Positions 23,401 to 36,014 of a DNA stretch of 64,000 nucleotides are shown here, one piece after another. The notes under the pieces were generated by a model that was given only the letters and a program-made list of their open reading frames with translations, ran no database searches and was not told where the DNA came from. Every line of letters begins with the position of its first letter. The first letter of the stretch is position 1. The DNA is from Glomus cerebriforme. Taxonomy: Eukaryota > Glomeromycota > Glomeromycetes > Glomerales > Glomeraceae. A program made the position numbers and the translations under genes. Where the stretch lies: the NCBI GenBank assembly GCA_003550305.1, contig QKYT01000051.1, positions 24,638 through 88,637 of the forward strand, in the 5' to 3' direction.

Positions 23401-25561
23401 TTTGTTCTGGAATCCATCCAGTAAGTGTACTAAAAGCAATTAAAATTAATATTATTGCTTGATAAATTTTTTTTTCTGTCTTTACGAAATTAATTTGGCT
23501 TACTATAAATCAATTCCCGAATTTCTAAAAACCAACGAAAAAAAAAAAAATTTAATTTAAAGAATTAATTAAATTCAAAATGTAATTATATTACTCACGA
23601 TCCAGGAAAATTATAACCCCCCATCAATTTCAAATACTAAAAAATAGATAAATAAATAAACATATGTATTGAATAAATTAATAAAAGCAGATATTTTATT
23701 ATAACTTACAGCTTTCTCTATTATACTTGGCCATAATTCATCCTTGTTTGTTGAAAATGTGCACATCAAAGTTCCATCACGAGATAGTGGAAGAAAATCA
23801 TCGATAACTTTAAGATTTTTTTAAGATCCATAGTTGAAAATATAGCGTTTTATGTTTTTTAATAATTTAAAATTTGATTGCTACCTGACGTTACTCACCG
23901 ACCTTAAATTAAACAAAAAATAAGAATACATTTATAGTATTTGTGAAATCATAAATATATGAGAAGTAAAACCTACTTTTCTTGGAGCTCCATTAAAAAT
24001 TAATTTAATGATATATTTTCCACTTGGATTATAATATGGATGACCATATTTGTTTTTGGGAAAAATACATCTTGTAATTAACTATCAAATAAAAATGAAT
24101 TTAAAAAACCATTGATAATTTTTGATTTGCTCCTGAAAAAAAAATATATACAAACCTGCTTATTATCATATCGTTTCTGATATGCTGCGCTTACACATAA
24201 TGATGCTACAAAAGAACAATCGGTTACAACATCCTACAATCCCCAAATAGACCAAATAATTAAGTATATATATATATATATATTAGAGAAAATTCTATAA
24301 TAACAATACTTACTTGTTTGATAGCAGCACTTGAAATCATTGCAACCATTTTAGGTTCTTTCATTATTTCAGATGGACGTTTCCATGAATCAAAATTTTC
24401 TATTTGCATCATTGATAATTCCAATCCTCCATCTTGATCCCTATATTAAAGGTAATAAATCATCAATAAAAATTTAAATATCTTCTTAATTGATAATAAT
24501 CAAACATACATAAATGGTTTATCAAATTCAAATTGTTCTTTTAATTCTTTTGGCCATTGAGGAAAATTTTTGTCATTTATTATTGAATTTTTTTTAAGGA
24601 TTTCATCTTCCATGCTCGAAAGCTTACAAACTGGTGAAGAATTTCCGGCACCAGGATTAGCCGATTTTACCTCTACTCATAAAAGAAATATTCTATAAAT
24701 AATAAGAATGAAGTACACAAAAATAATTTCTTAATAATCTTACGTAATGAAGACATAGTTGTCGGTAATCCTTTCAAATCTTCAGCTCTTTCAAATAATT
24801 TATTCATGAAACTTGACAATTCCTCCTTAATTGATTTATCCGTTGTTTCTACATAGAGAATTGTAATTTAATCAAACATATTACTATATAATAAAAATAA
24901 AATATTTATGTATATAACCTTTCATAGCTTTCATCAATATTTCCAATAAACATGTATACAAGTTTAAAACCTCTTGATTATCTTTTCGTTCATATTGTAA
25001 TGAAGCTTGATCCAATATAGACTAAATTGAATTATTTTTTAATGTTAAAACGAAATTTTTTATATTTATTAAGAATTCAAAAACATTAAAAGTTATAAAA
25101 AAACCTTGGCCTGAATCATTAATTTATCATAAACTGTTAATTTTTTTAACTCAGCAACACGTCTATTATATTCTTGATATTTTTCACAGATCTTGTTCCT
25201 CTTATTTTGATTTGTTTCAACTTATAAAATTTTATAATTCATTATAATTATTTAGTAATCAAATAACGAATTAATTTTCAAATTATAATAACTGAAAACT
25301 TACATTTTAAAATAGATTCAAAAATCTAATTGATTAGTTAAAAAATTTTTGAGTTAATAATAATTTTTTTTTTTTTTTTTGAAATTATAATAAAATAAGA
25401 ATTTAATATACTTTTGCAAAATCCAAATAAGAGTTTATAGCAACTTCAATATTTCCGATGTTATCCTCTTTAACAGCATTATCCGCAAGAAACAAAGCTT
25501 GCTGATAAAGCAAGTCAAGTCTATTGTTTTCATTTTGGTCATTTTGATAATTAACGCTCAT
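20476..25561 (-). CDS. Calpain-7/PalB (Rim13) cysteine protease with tandem MIT domains
   Basis: About 29 small exons on the minus strand read through in frame from ATG at 25561 to TGA at 20476. N-terminal MIT domains (LDLLYQQALFLADNAVKED, then a second MIT) are followed by the CysPc protease core. The catalytic Cys lies in VTDCSFVASL (codon 24216-24218), the His in LVPTHAYAVL (near 23105) and the Asn in VKNPWSHKRW (near 22890), so the triad is complete. Two calpain C2-like beta domains follow; GFCYCEKDD and LLMLEGPKTFAMDVR match human calpain-7. In fungi this enzyme cleaves the PacC/Rim101 transcription factor in alkaline-pH signalling, recruited by ESCRT-III through its MIT domains. The ESCRT-I gene VPS23 is 15 kb away in this window. 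Introns are GT-AG; one exon appears to be only 4 nt (23899-23902). Confidence 0.93.
23899..23902 (-). other. Probable 4-nt microexon in calpain-7
   Basis: On the minus strand the sequence TTTAAG|GTCG|GTGAGT provides a good acceptor and a strong donor around just four bases. The upstream exon ends APRK at an intron phase 0, and the downstream exon starts TT ATC GAT GAT. Only by inserting GTCG does the frame continue as APRK-VV-IDDFLP, matching the PRKVIIDDQLP region of calpain-7. Skipping it shifts the frame. Confidence 0.75.
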
Positions 25562-27211
25562 TTTTTTTGAAAATTGAATTTTTCGGACAAACTTGTCAAT
25601 CGCTAAAGTTAAAATTGTGTAACATTAATCGAAAATATTTAACAGATCGTAAATCGGCATACAGTCACACAAGATTTCCTTATTTTCAATGTTAAATAAA
25701 CTATGAACAAATTGTGATTTAAATCACGTGATAATTATGTTTTTTAGCGAGTTCGACCACATTGACAAATTTTTTAATCTATAAAAATAATCAACTTTAC
25801 ATGATCCCGATCTTCCTAATTAATAAATTCTTGATTCAGCAAAACCCTCCTCAGATATATATTTGATATTTGTGAATTTATAGTATGGGATCCATTCTAA
25901 AATATCTTGAGGGCTACGAGCAGTATTTTGCTTATCGTTATATTGTCAATATGTGTGTATATTACATTTATCAAAATCTTGTTGAAATCGTATTGGATTC
26001 AGGTAAAATTACTTCCTCTTAAATCCATTATTATTGGATTGCAAGATAAACACTTATATATCCTGTCACATCTTCCAATGATCAGAACATTATCATAAAA
26101 GTATATAATATGATTACATTCTCGGCGCATAAATAAAATTAAAATTGATATTTAATCCGATGGATTCAAAATTTTCATCCTCTTTAAGTTGTAATTATTA
26201 AAAAGGTACTATTATTATTAATAATGATATTGTTACATAAAATATAATTTTCAAATGATTGTCAAATTTTGAATTTGATCAAATATTGTTGAATATTTTA
26301 TTTTGTCATATGTATCTATTATCTGCTATGGGTTTTCTAGTGCAATAATAATATTTAAAATAATATAATGAGCGCACCTGGGAGAAGTTTAGAATTTCGT
26401 GACTGTAACAATCTTGTTTATGGCATTAAATAATTGATCGTTTAGTTTATTTAAGTTAATTTTTTCATATAATAAAATTTTCTTGATTTTTAATTGGACA
26501 GTCATTGTAAAGATTTTTCATTTAGTAGTAAATGTATCGCATTTTTAAACTTGATAATTCATAATTCATAATAAAGGAGTGTTAACATCGTTTTTTTACC
26601 AAGAAAAAAATTATTATATATTGCAAAATCCTAAAAAAAAAGAAAAGTTTAATAATTATAATGATTATTTCTTTAAAAAAAAAAAATAATCGCGTACGCG
26701 CTCTCTTCAAGTTTTCAACTTTTCTACAAATAAGGAAATTCTATTTATTGAAATATTATGGGGAAAACCTCTTAAATTGCAATGCATTTCTCGTACATTA
26801 TAAACAAAATCAAGTATGGAAATGAAGGCGATCGAGGCGCAGTAAAATAGGAGAAAAATATTAACTTGCATTTTTTTTTCTAAAAAAAAAAAAAAATTGT
26901 TATATGCACGATATGCACGTAAATTTGCGTGATTAATTGAATCATTAAATCAGGAATTCAAAGACTTAAACATTCACACTTGATCGTAATATCGTAATTA
27001 AAAAATTTCCTTTTTACAATTTTCTTTTAAAAATGTTAAATTATATTTTTTTAGCAAACAAGTAAAATTTAATGTGATCTTACAACACGATTTTATGATA
27101 TATAAACCCTCTAAATTTTCATTTCAATAAAGGTAAAATATTCTAATAATCTTAACAATTACCTTTATTCATTAAATTACTTTATTCATAAATTATTAAT
27201 TCAAACGAAAA
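25562..27211. other. Intergenic spacer, divergent promoters
   Basis: About 1.65 kb between the 5' ends of calpain-7 (-) and a small secreted protein gene (+). It is AT-rich; the forward frame at 25907-26098 is a hydrophobic low-complexity frame without family resemblance. A TATA-like word (TATATAAACC) lies about 110 bases upstream of the secreted-protein ATG. No other signal was recognised. Confidence 0.55.
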
Positions 27212-27576
27212 ATGAATTTTTCTTTCGTACTTTTTGTTGCTATTTTGGCATTGCTTGCCAACTTGACAATTGCATTGCCTTCCCCTCGTTCTGATGCTGT
27301 TATTCGTCCTCCTCCAAGTAAGTTTGTTATAAATCTTTTTTTCACAATTCTAACTTTTTTTTTCTCTAACAAATTATCTTGGTCGTATTTCATTGTGTAT
27401 ATTAAATAGGAGATAACCCAAGAACTACCAAAACTCCATCTCCATCTCCATCTCCATCTCCTACTCCTACTCCAAAAACTCTACCATGTGGAGGAAGAGT
27501 TCCTAATCGATTTTGTTGTGGTGGTATTCGAGTTTGTGGTTGTAATGGTAGTCGAATTCGTTGTGATAAAAAATAG
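27212..27576 (+). CDS. Small secreted cysteine-rich protein with Ser-Pro/Thr-Pro linker
   Basis: Two exons (27212-27317 and 27410-27576) with a GTAAGT donor give 90 residues. Residues 1-21 are a clear signal peptide (MNFSFVLFVAILALLANLTIA, a hydrophobic core ending in small residues). A Ser-Pro and Thr-Pro repeat linker encoded by CCATCT/CCTACT repeats comes next. The last ~35 residues hold six cysteines in the pattern C-x10-CC-x5-C-x-C-x8-C and are basic. No enzymatic motif is visible. Size, secretion and cysteine spacing resemble small secreted proteins of symbiotic and pathogenic fungi, and also antimicrobial-type peptides; the role is unknown. A second small secreted protein gene follows 1.2 kb downstream on the same strand. 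Confidence 0.8.
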
Positions 27577-28731
27577 TGTTTAAATCCTTTAAACTTTAGC
27601 TATTCTTTTTTATAATTATTCTAAACTTTATGTAATCTATAAAAGAGTTTTTAAATTTAGATCTTATGTATTTACATAGATACATATAATAATTTTTGAA
27701 TCTTTTATTATTAATATTAATGCATACATACATATATAAACCTTTTTTTAATCGATAAATATTCACCCTTTCCATAAGTGTGCTTTGAACTTGTGAATTG
27801 TCATGTCAGTAATACTATAGCAACGAGAATATAAGTTGCTCTTCGAATAAATAAACTAAAAAATATATATATATGTTTAGATGTAATAATCTATTGAAGA
27901 GCTGATAATTCTTTATAATAATATGAACTCCGTAATCTAACCTATCGAATGTCCTTTAAAAAACATTTTCCAAAATAAGAAAATAATCCACTTCTGATTT
28001 TAGAACCTTTGCATTATGAAAATCCATGCAATCGGCACGTTAAACTTTAAATACATGAATAATTATATGATTATTTTATTAAAACTAAAAAAAGCTTTTA
28101 TAAATAACGATAAACTAAAAAAAAAGCTTTATAAAAAAAAATATTTATATAAAAATAAAAAAAGTCGCGTATATCGGTGCACTTTAAAGTTTATTGTTTA
28201 ATTAATTTTAATAATTATAAACCATAAATTAATTTTATATGACATATTACAAAATACAGTATTTCGTAAAGACGCCTAATATTGTCTAATCGATATAAAT
28301 TTAGAAGGTGATCGCGGTACAGGTATAATAATGAATAAACAATGCAAATTATTTGTTTGTTTGCAGATATTTTAAAAATAATACATCAATCCGAAATTAA
28401 GCCGACTATTTTGTTTGACATGTAAATACTTAATTAGGAATTCAAAGTGATTATACTATAAAATCAAATCTCTAAATATTATCCCTCGCGACCCATTACC
28501 TTCAAATTCTTTGTAATTATTATCTTGCATCTTTAACTTACCAAATCAAGCTTTCAAAGAAACATTATAAATTTTTTAATATATCACAAATGAAATTCAA
28601 ATTCGAAAAATAGATCTAATATTTTTAACTATTTAAACCTGCTTTAAACCTTTACTCAATTTCCTTGTCTTTCTATTTTATTAATTAATCTTCTATAATT
28701 CTTCTTTGAATATATATCCTTTCAATCAAAA
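27577..28731. other. Spacer between two small secreted protein genes
   Basis: About 1.15 kb of AT-rich sequence. The forward frame at 28016-28201 is lysine/isoleucine-rich noise. TATA-like AT runs and a pyrimidine-rich leader precede the second gene. No repeat or RNA gene was recognised. Confidence 0.55.
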
Positions 28732-29059
28732 ATGAAGTTTTCTACTACCATCTTTTTTGCAATCTTTTTGATATTTCTAATCAATCAAAGAGCTACTGCA
28801 TTTGTTTGCGACTGTTGTAAGTAAATTATTATATACCTCCTTCTTTTAACATAAAATTATAACTTTAATCTGAAATATTTTCATTTAGCTCAAAGATGTC
28901 GTCTTCAGCAAAAGCGATATCCAGCTCCCATTTTTAGACCACCAAAATTTCCAATTTGTGATTGCAGTAAGATTGATTTAATTTATTCATTTATTTTTTT
29001 CCCCCCCTTTTAAAGCAAATGACTTAAGTTTTATTAAAAAAAATTATGTAGATTGTTAA
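28732..29059 (+). CDS. Very small secreted Cys-rich protein
   Basis: Three exons (28732-28816, 28889-28966, 29052-29059) with good GTAAGT/GTAAGA donors and AG acceptors encode 56 residues. The first ~24 residues form a signal peptide (MKFSTTIFFAIFLIFLINQ, then RATA). The mature ~32 residues are basic and carry paired cysteines at both ends: VCDCSQRC near the start and PICDCNC as the last residues. The last exon encodes only Asn, Cys and the stop. Cysteine clusters framing an Arg/Lys/Pro-rich middle suggest a disulfide-stabilised peptide or metal binding. The gene is too short for most automatic predictions, and the final 8-base exon makes it easy to miss. Function unknown. Confidence 0.68.
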
Positions 29060-29681
29060 TTACTAAAGATTATGAAGATTATGGTCTAAACCACATACAG
29101 TATTTAATTAACTGTTTAGCGAAATCATAGAATTATTTATATATTATTGTTCCCATTGTTCTCACAAATAAATAAATTTTATGTAAACCTTTGATAATCA
29201 ATGACTAACTACTTTTTAAAATAAAGTTTTTTGAACGTTTTTTAAATGTTGACTGATAAATATTAGGATATGATTGAACCATTGAGCTATGGATTATATA
29301 AAACTTCAAATAACTCTCTATTTTTATTTAAATCCGGTTAATTTATAATAGAAAGTTATGAATATTTACTAAATTTTAGGGAAATAAAGGGGAATGGATC
29401 AATTAAGTTTGTCTTTTTAATATTAAAAATATAAACATTAATGCGTATTTATAATGATATAATATCAGTTTTTTTTTTATTATGAAAAAGTCTTTCAAAC
29501 ATATTTCAATGGTGGGATGTTACGGTTTGTAAAAACCTGAAAAGATGATATCTTAGATATAATGATTTTTTTTTTTGTGAGACAATTTAAAGGTTTATTT
29601 CGTTTCAAAATTATAATATCATAAACCATAATATCATATATGAAATAAATGAAAAAAAAAAATTAGAATTTTTTTTTTTTT
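29060..29681. other. AT-rich spacer
   Basis: About 620 bases between the 3' ends of a small secreted protein gene (+) and the PARP-like gene (-). It contains T and A runs and nothing coding. A weakly repeated word ATAATATCATA(A/T) occurs near 29608-29640. Confidence 0.5.
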
Positions 29682-30516
29682 TTAACTTGATAGAATATCT
29701 TTTGGATTTTCATAATTTTCAAAACTTCCTTTATAAATTATCAAGTATTTAGGTAAGGTATTCTAATCAAAAAAAAAATATAAATAATATAAATTAAAGA
29801 ATAATAAATATCAAAAAAATATATATATAAATATAAATAATTATTACTTCTTCACGTTCAGTTACGATCGACTTTAAGTAATGTTTTCCATTTATAACAC
29901 TCGTGACAAACATAGCTTTAAATCCATCATCATATGGTTGTAGAGAACCCGTGTATTTATGTACAAAAGATGCTACAGGACTAAACCAAAGGTACTCTAA
30001 CCATAATAATGAAAAGCTAGTTAAATAAAAAAAAGTATTATAATAATAATAATTAATAAAAATTTAGATAATTACACACTTCCAGCAAAATTCGGTCTAG
30101 CCATTTTCAACAAATTCCCGAATTTGAGAATTCCGCAAACACCTCGAAAAAAAAAGAAAAAAAAAATTCTCGTGGTCAAAAGTAGTCAAAAAGTTAATAG
30201 ATTTTAAAAATTAAAAATAAAAACTAAAGAACTTGTTACCACATTCGATATTATCGCACAATTTATTCGATTCATTCAACTCCCAAACATTACAAGCGTG
30301 TTTTGTACCATGAAATAAACGAATAATAGGTTTTTTCCATGACCACATTACAACATGATCAAATCTATTTATATAAAACCATTCCATTTCAATTTTTAAA
30401 ATGTTATGAATAGTATAAGATGAAGGAGGGAGGTCGAAATGAGAAATTATTTCTTGATATTCTGGATCCATTTTTGAAAGAGGTTTTAATGAGAACATTT
30501 TTTGATAAAAATTCAC
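29682..30516 (-). CDS. Divergent PARP-like (ADP-ribosyltransferase fold) protein
   Basis: Four exons on the minus strand give about 200 residues, from ATG at 30516 (30498 and 30471 are alternative starts) to TAA at 29682. Exon 1 contains IIRLFHGTKHACNVWELN, matching the PARP catalytic motif in which His binds NAD+. LCDNIECGVCGILKFG then resembles fungal and animal PARP-like proteins. The third exon, with its acceptor chosen at TTAG (near 30010), reads NFAGKYLWFSPVASFVHKY, aligning with the GKGIYFADMVSKSA region. The protein ends LPKYLIIYK, the usual final beta strand. The position of the catalytic Tyr appears to be Trp, and the Glu position appears to be Lys, so a canonical H-Y-E triad is absent. 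It may be an inactive or mono-ADP-ribosylating relative. There are no accessory domains. Confidence 0.6.
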
Positions 30517-32334
30517 AAAAAGAAAAAGGAAAAATAATGTTTATAATCGATGAAAAGTTTTAAAAACGTAATTGTTAAAGTTTGTTATGGAAATGATCAT
30601 TACATAATTGAGTAGATCAAAAAATATCAGTACTTAATCTGCACTTTATTACTTTATTGAATGTATAAAAAATATATATATATATATTACACTAGTATCT
30701 TTTCGTATCTCATCTATAATCTTTATAAATTTTTGCAGATCAAACGTAAAATCTACCGAATTTTATTTCTATTTCTAAATTAGGTAACAAAAACCATTAA
30801 ACCACTTGCTCATGATTTACAAAAGAGGAGATTAAAAGTTCCACAATATAATGTTATGAATATATAAATGGTTTAAAAAATCAGATGAACATGAATTAGT
30901 AACTTTAAATATAAAACTTGCAAAATGTATGTAACATGTGATTTTCAAATCAAAATCTATAATGGTTCGGAAAGGTCACGTCTCTACAAGTGACCACGGT
31001 CCAATCAGAGAATTGTTATCTGTTATTAATGGATAAAATTTTGATTTATATATATAATATTGACGCTCCAAGCCTCCAACACCATCCAACAAGGTTATCT
31101 CGGTAATCTTACTAATTCCATGTAATAATAATATTCGTTCGGGTTTTCAACAAATTTGTCCACCATTTAATGAAAAATTAACCATCAGTAAATGAACTTG
31201 TATCGTAAACGAATTTCTATCGGATGCTATTGGATATAACAAAAAAAAAAAAAGATTATACACAACGAATTAGTTAATGAATGAGAGAAGTTTCAAAGAT
31301 CCGTATTTAATCTAATTAAAGACTATGACATAAATTCATTCGTTGTCAGATTTGGATTGTTCATGTTTTAACATCAGCAAAGATTTGTTCTTTGATCAGA
31401 GCTTGACTCTATGTTTTATCATCATTTCAACGTTGGATTCGAATTATATCATTACTTCATCAAAGAACATGTTTTTTTTAAAAAAAATTTAGTGGTAATT
31501 GCACAATTAAAACTTCTTACCTTGATAAAGTAGCACATAGTATACACAAATCAAAACGTTTAACTAGCCAAAAAATATTGAAAATTCAACTTAAAGGATT
31601 AAATTTATAAAATATTAATTATCCATAGTCGATTGTTTGATACATAAGAAATCTTGAAGAAATTGACGATTCACATCTTGTCAAAAAATACAACCTATTT
31701 CAAACATTTATGTTCAACCTATTAATTTTAATCCTATTTAAACAAATTATTTTTGATGAGAGTTGGTTGGATGTTTTTATATGAATTGATTGAGAAGAAT
31801 TAAAAAAAAATATAATTCAAAAAAAAAAAAAAAAGAATTTAAGTTTAATCTCTTGATGAGATTATCAATACACGTGACATTTCAAATCAGAAAATTCTGA
31901 AACAATCACGTGCTACTTCCCGATTTGTATATCTCAGCCCGTGTATATATATGGTATGGTTTTTTTCAAGGGTGTGAAATAAACTCTAGTGACAAATAGC
32001 ATGCATAATGATCGACATAAATATAATTATCAAAAAGCATAAAAAGACAAAAAAAAATACAAAAATATATATAACGGGGATGTACCATACTCATAACTCA
32101 TTATCTTATATCAGCCATAGGGCTGAAAATGATTAAAGGCCTTGGCGTCGATATATTTGATTGGCTAGTTTTTACAAAACCAGTTTTTTTTCATAAAGGA
32201 ACGAACTGATATCCTGTATCGCAAAGTTATTGTAAATAATAATAACCCTTGATCCCCTATAAAAGTCTCCTTTTTTTTTTTACTCGTGCCGTTTAATAGA
32301 AATCAAGATCACAAGAATTTTGTAGATTTTCTCG
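30517..32334. other. Intergenic region upstream of Vps1 gene
   Basis: About 1.8 kb between divergent PARP-like and Vps1 genes with no supported gene. CACGTG palindromes occur in 31870-31920, the general binding word of bHLH factors, but function is speculative. A T-run/A-run palindrome lies near 31470-31490. The ~60 bases before the Vps1 start are pyrimidine-rich and then purine-rich, as in a 5' leader. Confidence 0.5.
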
Positions 32335-35300
32335 ATGGACGCTACTTTAATTAAAACAGGTATTTTAGTAATGCAACTGAATTTATGAAAAACATTATTA
32401 TTAACAATCTTTACAGTTAATAAACTTCAGGACGCCTTTGCTACTGTTGGTGTCCAGAATCCTGTGGATTTGCCACAGATTGTAGTTATTGGCTCACAAT
32501 CAAGTGGTAAAAGTTCCGTTTTAGAAAACATTGTTGGTCGTGACTTTTTACCTAGAGGAACAGGAATTGTTACTCGAAGACCTTTGGTAAGTTAATTCTT
32601 ATTAACGTTATTAACACGATAATTATAATATTTGATATATGTTGATTCAATATTTTTACTTTTTTTTTATTCAAGATCTTACAACTTATTAATCGTCCGC
32701 ATCCTGAAACTCCAAATGAAGAAACTCCTAAACCAAATGGTACAACTGGTACAACTAAGGCTCCGAGTGAGTGATATTCATGTTCATTATAATCCAATTA
32801 TTAAATTATTAGGTTATTAATTAATTTTTTTGATTTTTGTAGATTCATCTGGTACCACAGAGAATAAAGAATCTGAAGAATGGGGTGAATTTTTACATAT
32901 TCCTGGTCAAAAATTTTATAATTTTGACAAAATTCGAGAAGAGATCGTAAAGGACACTGAATTGAAAACGGGAAAAAATGCCGGTTAGTTGCTTATTGTC
33001 TTATATTATTATTAAATTTTTAGAGACTAACGCGTCTAATAAAATATTCTGTTTCATTCATATAGGTATTTCTTCACAACCCATCAATTTAAGAATATAT
33101 TCTCCCAATGTACTCACATTAACACTTGTTGACTTGCCCGGTCTGACAAAGGTATAATTGAAATATTTTAAATGTATTTGTCTTTCCATATTTTATAATT
33201 GGTTTATCTTACTTATATTAAATTTTTTAGGTTCCTGTTGGTGATCAACCAAAAGATATCGAAAAGCAAATTCGTGAAATGATATTGAAGTATATTACTA
33301 AACCAAATGCTATTATTCTCGCGGTTACGGCAGCTAATACTGATTTGGCAAATTCCGACGGGTTGAAAATGGCTCGCGAAGTTGATCCCGAAGGTTTTAT
33401 TTATTAAATTACATGTTATATTATTAAATGTTTTGGATTAATGTTGTATTAACTTTTTATTTAAATTTTTAGGATCACGGACCATAGGTGTTCTTACAAA
33501 AATTGATCTTATGTAAGTTTTTGAATTTAACTTTGTTGTTAAGTTATATCCATTTATTCATTTGTTGATTTTTTTTTTTTTTGTAAATTCCCTCATAGGG
33601 ATCAAGGAACAGACGTTGTAGACATTTTGGCTGGACGTATTATTCCTTTACGACTCGGTAAGGTTATTGTACTTTATGTTCATTGCAAATCAACTATTGT
33701 TTAACACGTTTCTTTTTTTACATAGGTTATGTACCTGTTGTAAATCGTGGTCAAAAGGATATTGATACCAAAAAAGCTATTTCATCAGCTTTGGAAAATG
33801 AACGTCTGTTCTTCGAGAATCACCAATCGTATAAAAGCAAGGCACAATATTGTGGTACACCATTCCTTGCTCGTAAATTAAATATGGTAGTTATTATTAT
33901 TTTTTTTCTTCGGATTTTTTTTTTTCGTTATCCTATTAACAATTTTTGTATTTAATAGATACTTATGCATCATATTCGTAACACACTTCCTGAAATCAAA
34001 GCTAAAATTCAAGCGGTTTTATTAAAATATCAATCGGAATTGTTAACACTTGGTGATCCGATAGACGATGGTGGTCATAATCATGCCAATCTTGTTCTTA
34101 ACATAATTACCGAATTTTGTTCTGAATTTCGCACAGTACTTGAAGGCAATTCCAACGAGTTATCTTCATTTGAATTGTCAGGCGGTGCACGTATAAGCTT
34201 CGTTTTCCATGAAGTTTATTCAAACGGTGTAAAATCAATAGATCCTTTTGATCAAGTCAAAGATGTTGATATTAGGACAATTCTTTATAATTCATCGGTA
34301 ATTTGAATTTTTTTTTTTTTTTTACATTTGTGATTTTTAAGTTTTAATTATAATCAATATTGTACTGAAAAAATTTGATTTAACAATTTTTGCTTTCACA
34401 AAATAGGGATCATCTCCAGCTCTATTTGTCGCTACTACTGCATTTGAAGTCATAATTAAGCAACAAATAAAACGGCTTGAAGAACCAAGTTTGAAATGTA
34501 TAACATTAGTTTATGATGAATTAGTCCGAATCTTGGGCCAATTGTTACAGAAACCGGTAAATATCAATCAGTATTATATATTTTTATTAAATTAGGGTAG
34601 TATTTATTTCAATTAATGATTTCAAATATTTTTACGATATAGGTATACAAACGATTCCCGGGTTTAAAAGAGAAATTTTATTCTGTTGTAATCAATTTTT
34701 ATAAAAAGGCTATGACACCAACAAATAAGCTTGTTCAGGACCTTGTAGCGTAAGTTATTTAAAATAATCATAACCCCAATTTTATTAAATTATTAAATTA
34801 TTATTTATTAATAGTATGGAAGCATGTTATATAAACACTGGACATCCTGACTTTATAAACGGTCATAAAGCTATGACGATTATTAACGATAAGTTAAACC
34901 CTAAACCAGTAAATCCTGCTGATAATAAGCGAAATACTTTGAACACCCTTACAAATCCATTGGCTGAACCTGAACCTGCTAACACGGGATTCTTTGGAAG
35001 TTTTTTTAATACTAGTACCAAAAAGAAAAAGCCAGGTGTTATGGAAGCGGTATGAATCTATTAATTAATTTTTTTAAAATAAAAATATTATAATTCTGAA
35101 ATAAATTTTATTTTTCTGGTCATTAGCCACCACCAGTTCTTAAAGCTTCTGGAAATCTTTCTGAACGTGAGGTTATGGAGACAGAAGTGATTAGTAAGTA
35201 ATAATATTAGATGCATAATGTTTTAAATTTTATTATAATAGATATTTACATGATTTAATATTATTTATTTTAGAATTACTTATTCAATCATATTATAATA

Positions 35301-35592
35301 TCGTGAAGAAAACTCTTGTAGACATGGTACCAAAAGCGATCATGCTTAATCTTGTTTATCATGCAAAAGAAGAACTTCAACGTGAATTATTACAAGAATT
35401 ATACAAAGCAGAAGTCTTGGATGAGTTACTTAAGGAAAGTGAATACACACAACAAAGACGTAAAGAATGCAAGAAAATGATTGAAGCTTTACAAAAGGCT
35501 GATGAGGTAATTATGAATAATTTGAGAATGTTAACTTATTATATTATTATTAATTAATTTAAATAACTTTATAGATTGTATCTGCCGTCTAA
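32335..35592 (+). CDS. VPS1: Vps1-type dynamin GTPase
   Basis: About 15 exons starting MDATLIKT (25-nt first exon) and ending IVSAV at 35592. The GTPase domain has all signatures: P-loop GSQSSGKSS, switch [10 protein letters not shown], switch II DLPGLTK and base-binding TKID. The middle/stalk region follows ([20 protein letters not shown]), with [16 protein letters not shown] typical of the subfamily. A variable Asn/Pro/Lys-rich insert comes next, then the GTPase effector domain ([14 protein letters not shown]). There is no PH or proline-rich tail, as in fungal dynamin-related proteins. The [11 protein letters not shown] and NDKLNPK segments favour Vps1 over Dnm1. Vps1 acts in vacuolar sorting, endosome-to-TGN recycling and peroxisome division by membrane constriction. 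All introns examined are GT-AG. Confidence 0.92.
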
Positions 35593-36014
35593 GTCCATCA
35601 AGTATAAAATTTATAGATGAAGTTATTTTTATTAACTGTAACGTAAAAAAAAAAAAAAAAAGAGGATTTAAATGTAAAAATATATATATATAAGGAGAAT
35701 GTTAGATTCAAAATGTATAGTTTATGGGTAAAAGGTTAATATATGGGGAAAAACATTTTTCTTAATATTACACTTATTACATAAAGCTAATTTATGTGTT
35801 ATTTAGTTAGATTGTTAACTTATTATATGATAATTCTGGAATTGTTTATTAATATAGATCTTTTTATTATTACAATATCTGGATAAATATATAAATAAGT
35901 ACTTTCTGTATACATAAATAAATCAATTTGGTTAATTGCGGTTAACTATAATCCAATTCATGTAAATTAATAAATTAATCTATTCATACTATTAAATAAA
36001 AATATAAAATACAT
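35593..36014. other. Convergent 3' spacer
   Basis: About 420 bases between the ends of the Vps1 and Asterix genes. AT-rich, with an A-run near 35646 and several AATAAA-like words, consistent with the two 3' untranslated regions. Confidence 0.6.

Noticed and set aside
28711..28722. ATATCCTTTC just before the second small secreted protein gene
   Set aside because: It is 15-20 bases from the start codon, with no branch point or acceptor before the ATG, so there is no room for an intron.
31870..31920. CACGTG palindromes as regulatory sites for Vps1
   Set aside because: Six-base words are expected by chance in a 1.8-kb spacer, and nothing ties them to the gene.
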